From Wuchereria bancrofti (Eukaryota; Nematoda; Chromadorea; Rhabditida; Onchocercidae), in assembly GCA_005281725.1 (NCBI GenBank), contig SSBO01000008.1, positions 2,294,001 to 2,358,000 of the forward strand: a stretch of DNA of 64,000 nucleotides, written 5' to 3'. Positions 62,189-64,000 of the stretch are shown in pieces; the first letter of the stretch is position 1; the number at the start of each line of letters is the position of its first letter. The notes beneath the pieces are model-generated. The model made no database searches. It saw nothing but the letters and a program-made list of their open reading frames with translations, and was not told the DNA's origin. The translations under genes and the position numbers were made by a program.

Positions 62189-64000
62189 ATGTTCCGATCA
62201 GATTGGGGCGATACGCAATTGACGACATTAGTGACGTTGTCCTTGAAAGCTGTCGTTCTTGTCGGTGGTGAACAAAAAGGTAGGCCGAATTAAAGTTTCC
62301 ATTATAGAAAATCGTCATCCATTATAGAAAATCAAAATTTTTTGAAATTCAAGTCAAATGCTACTCGCAAGTTTGGTCCTTATTTTGCTCTATGCTGTTT
62401 TCTTATTTTTACCAGTTCTACTAATTGCATATGCTGTTTCCCGTTGTCCACTTCGTCTCTGACCCATCCTCGTACGTGTTTGTATTCAGGTACACGTTTC
62501 CGTCCACTTTCACTACAACTTCCGAAACCTTTATTTCCGATCGCTGGAGTGCCGCTCATCGAACATCATATTGAGCAACTTTCAAAGGCAAGTTTTAGTA
62601 TTACTGTTTTATATCTGATAATTGTGAATGTTCAAGAAATATAGCAATGTGCATTTTAAACATTGCCTTTGTAGATATTTTAGAAATCATTGTGTAAATA
62701 AACACAAACATCGTTATCATATACACTTGCATATACCATACATTTCTGGAACTGTTAAAGCTTTGACGCGTGGAATGCAGGATTTTGTCTGTTCCCATTT
62801 TTTTTTTCTTTATTTTTTGGATGTTTTTCTTTTAGATTTTTGGATTTTTGTAGGAATATAAAGAAAAATTTTTAAATTGATATTAGCTTTTAGTTTTAGT
62901 TGGCTTCTATAACGGAAATTTATCTGATCGGGTTCTATCCGGCAAATTATTTTTATGACTTCATCCAAAAATGTACGGAAATATATAGCATTAAAATTAG
63001 GTAGGTTTCTATTATTCATTTGCATCTTTTATTATGGTAATATTTGTGAAAGAAACACAAGCGTATATAAATTTTAAATTCTTGCTACTTTCATGAGATT
63101 AAGTCCATTTTCGCATTCTCCTCCAATTTCAAAATCACTTACCACCGCTCATCTTTGAAAAAAATTAAGAAAAAAAAGAGGAAGATATCATCGAGATTCG
63201 GCTTAAATCCTTTTTATAAAAGGGAAATATCTCAATGTTAGTTACTATACAATTGATCTTTCGATTTCTTTGAGTGAAAATCGGTAATGACAACAATTAA
63301 TGATACTTTTGTTCTTTTAGATATTTGGAAGAACCTGAGGCATTAGGTACAGCATGTGGTTTATATCATTTTCGATCAATTTTGCTTGAGAATAATCCAA
63401 GTGCACTATTTGTGCTTAACGCTGATGTTTGTGGTGATTTGCCGATTGCCGAAATGGCCCATGAATTAGCCATGAAACACAATGCTCATGGATTATTACT
63501 CACAACCGAGGCCACTCGCGAACAGTCTATTAACTATGGTTCCGTTGTAATCGATTCGAATGGCAAGGTTAACAACCTGTGAAAGAGTAATGATGTAATA
63601 ACTATTGAACTGGTATTGCAATCGAAATTCTTTTGAGAATGTATTGAATGTTTCAAAAAGATAAAATGCACAAAATTTGCCGAATTTCTATCAGTGTAGA
63701 ATTTCCAAATCTTAGATTAGCAAATTTTCATTATATTAAAAGTAAATATCTTTTTCAGGTTCTTCATTATGTCGATAAACCAACAACTTTTGTATCACCA
63801 CATATTTCATGCGGTGTTTACTTGTTACGCGCAATTGTTGTTGAAAGGATTGGTAAAGCGTATAGTTGTTCAGATACAGATACAAAGCAAGTATGTATAC
63901 TTTATCTTAGATTAGCAAATTTTCATTACGTTAAAAGTAAATATTTTTTTCAGGTTTCTTCATTATGTTCATAAACCAACAACTTTTTTACCACCACATA
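62189..64000 (+). CDS. GMPPA: Mannose-1-phosphate guanylyltransferase subunit alpha (GMPPA), 3' incomplete
   Basis: GMPPA is the GDP-mannose-sensing partner of the catalytic GMPPB subunit in the cytosol, controlling supply for glycosylation. Exons in phase: 62189-62279, 62490-62587, 62900-63000, 63321-63567 and 63759-63890; the gene continues past the window. The nucleotidyltransferase signature is clear: [18 protein letters not shown], then [18 protein letters not shown]. Further on come [31 protein letters not shown] and [20 protein letters not shown], which match GMPPA better than GMPPB. The start at 62189 gives a 19-residue extension before LKAVVLVGG, longer than the usual few residues. 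The second intron uses a GC donor (AAG|GCAAGT). A degenerate copy of the last visible exon follows at 63906-64000. Confidence 0.9.
63906..64000 (+). pseudogene. Duplicated, frame-broken copy of a GMPPA exon
   Basis: This stretch repeats 63711-63804 at a period of 195 bp: the same intron end (CTTAGATTAGCAAATTTTCA, T-rich tract, CAG) followed by an exon-like start. The copy has one extra T right after the acceptor (GGTTTCTTC versus GGTTCTTC). Spliced to the preceding phase-0 exon it would reach a TAA within seven codons. The window ends inside the copy. Confidence 0.7.

Overview
This is an AT-rich nuclear window from a nematode, most likely a filarial or related spirurid species. The evidence is: intron-rich genes with canonical GT..AG introns; T-rich acceptors just upstream of start codons, as expected for spliced-leader trans-splicing; long low-complexity intergenic DNA; and genes that read as orthologues of named Caenorhabditis elegans genes (a glutamate-gated chloride channel beta subunit, TAX-2, CDT-1, TFG-1, GMPPA). 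No bacterial-style operons, tRNA, rRNA or CRISPR arrays were seen. The species call is inference.

Layout. 788-6297 (+): three-exon gene of unknown function, 5' end unresolved. 8982-13224 (+): replication licensing factor Cdt1 in 12 exons. 15601-17227 (+): small unrecognised gene. 17227-17562 (+): putative cysteine-pair ORF whose ATG overlaps the preceding stop. 18121-22829 (-): Cys-loop glutamate-gated chloride channel subunit, GLC-2/beta type, 10 exons. 22830-28837: no supported gene. 28851-35005 (+): about 15-exon protein with a C-terminal NHL-like beta-propeller. 35006-41632: AT-rich intergenic DNA with ATT/AAT microsatellites. 41633-47065 (+): secreted Ser/Pro/Gln-rich protein with 38 tandem 11/15-residue repeats. 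47950-53791 (-): cyclic nucleotide-gated channel beta subunit TAX-2, 15 exons. 53792-57408: AT-rich intergenic. 57409-60415 (+): TFG-1, with a PB1 domain, coiled coil and P/Q-rich tail. 62189 to the window end (+): GMPPA, 3'-incomplete.

Exon models were built by hand. Nearly every junction was checked for reading phase, and doubtful ones are stated. The genes do not form one pathway. Two (the GluCl and TAX-2) are neuronal ion channels, and the others are housekeeping or unknown.

The most unusual points are: an apparent AT..AG intron in tax-2, where reading phase requires a junction whose donor is ATAAGT instead of GTAAGT; a GC..AG intron in GMPPA; a tandem-duplicated, frame-broken copy of a GMPPA exon at the right edge; the 38-unit secreted repeat protein; and a stop/start overlap at 17225-17229 whose surrounding exons lie between two similar intron copies.
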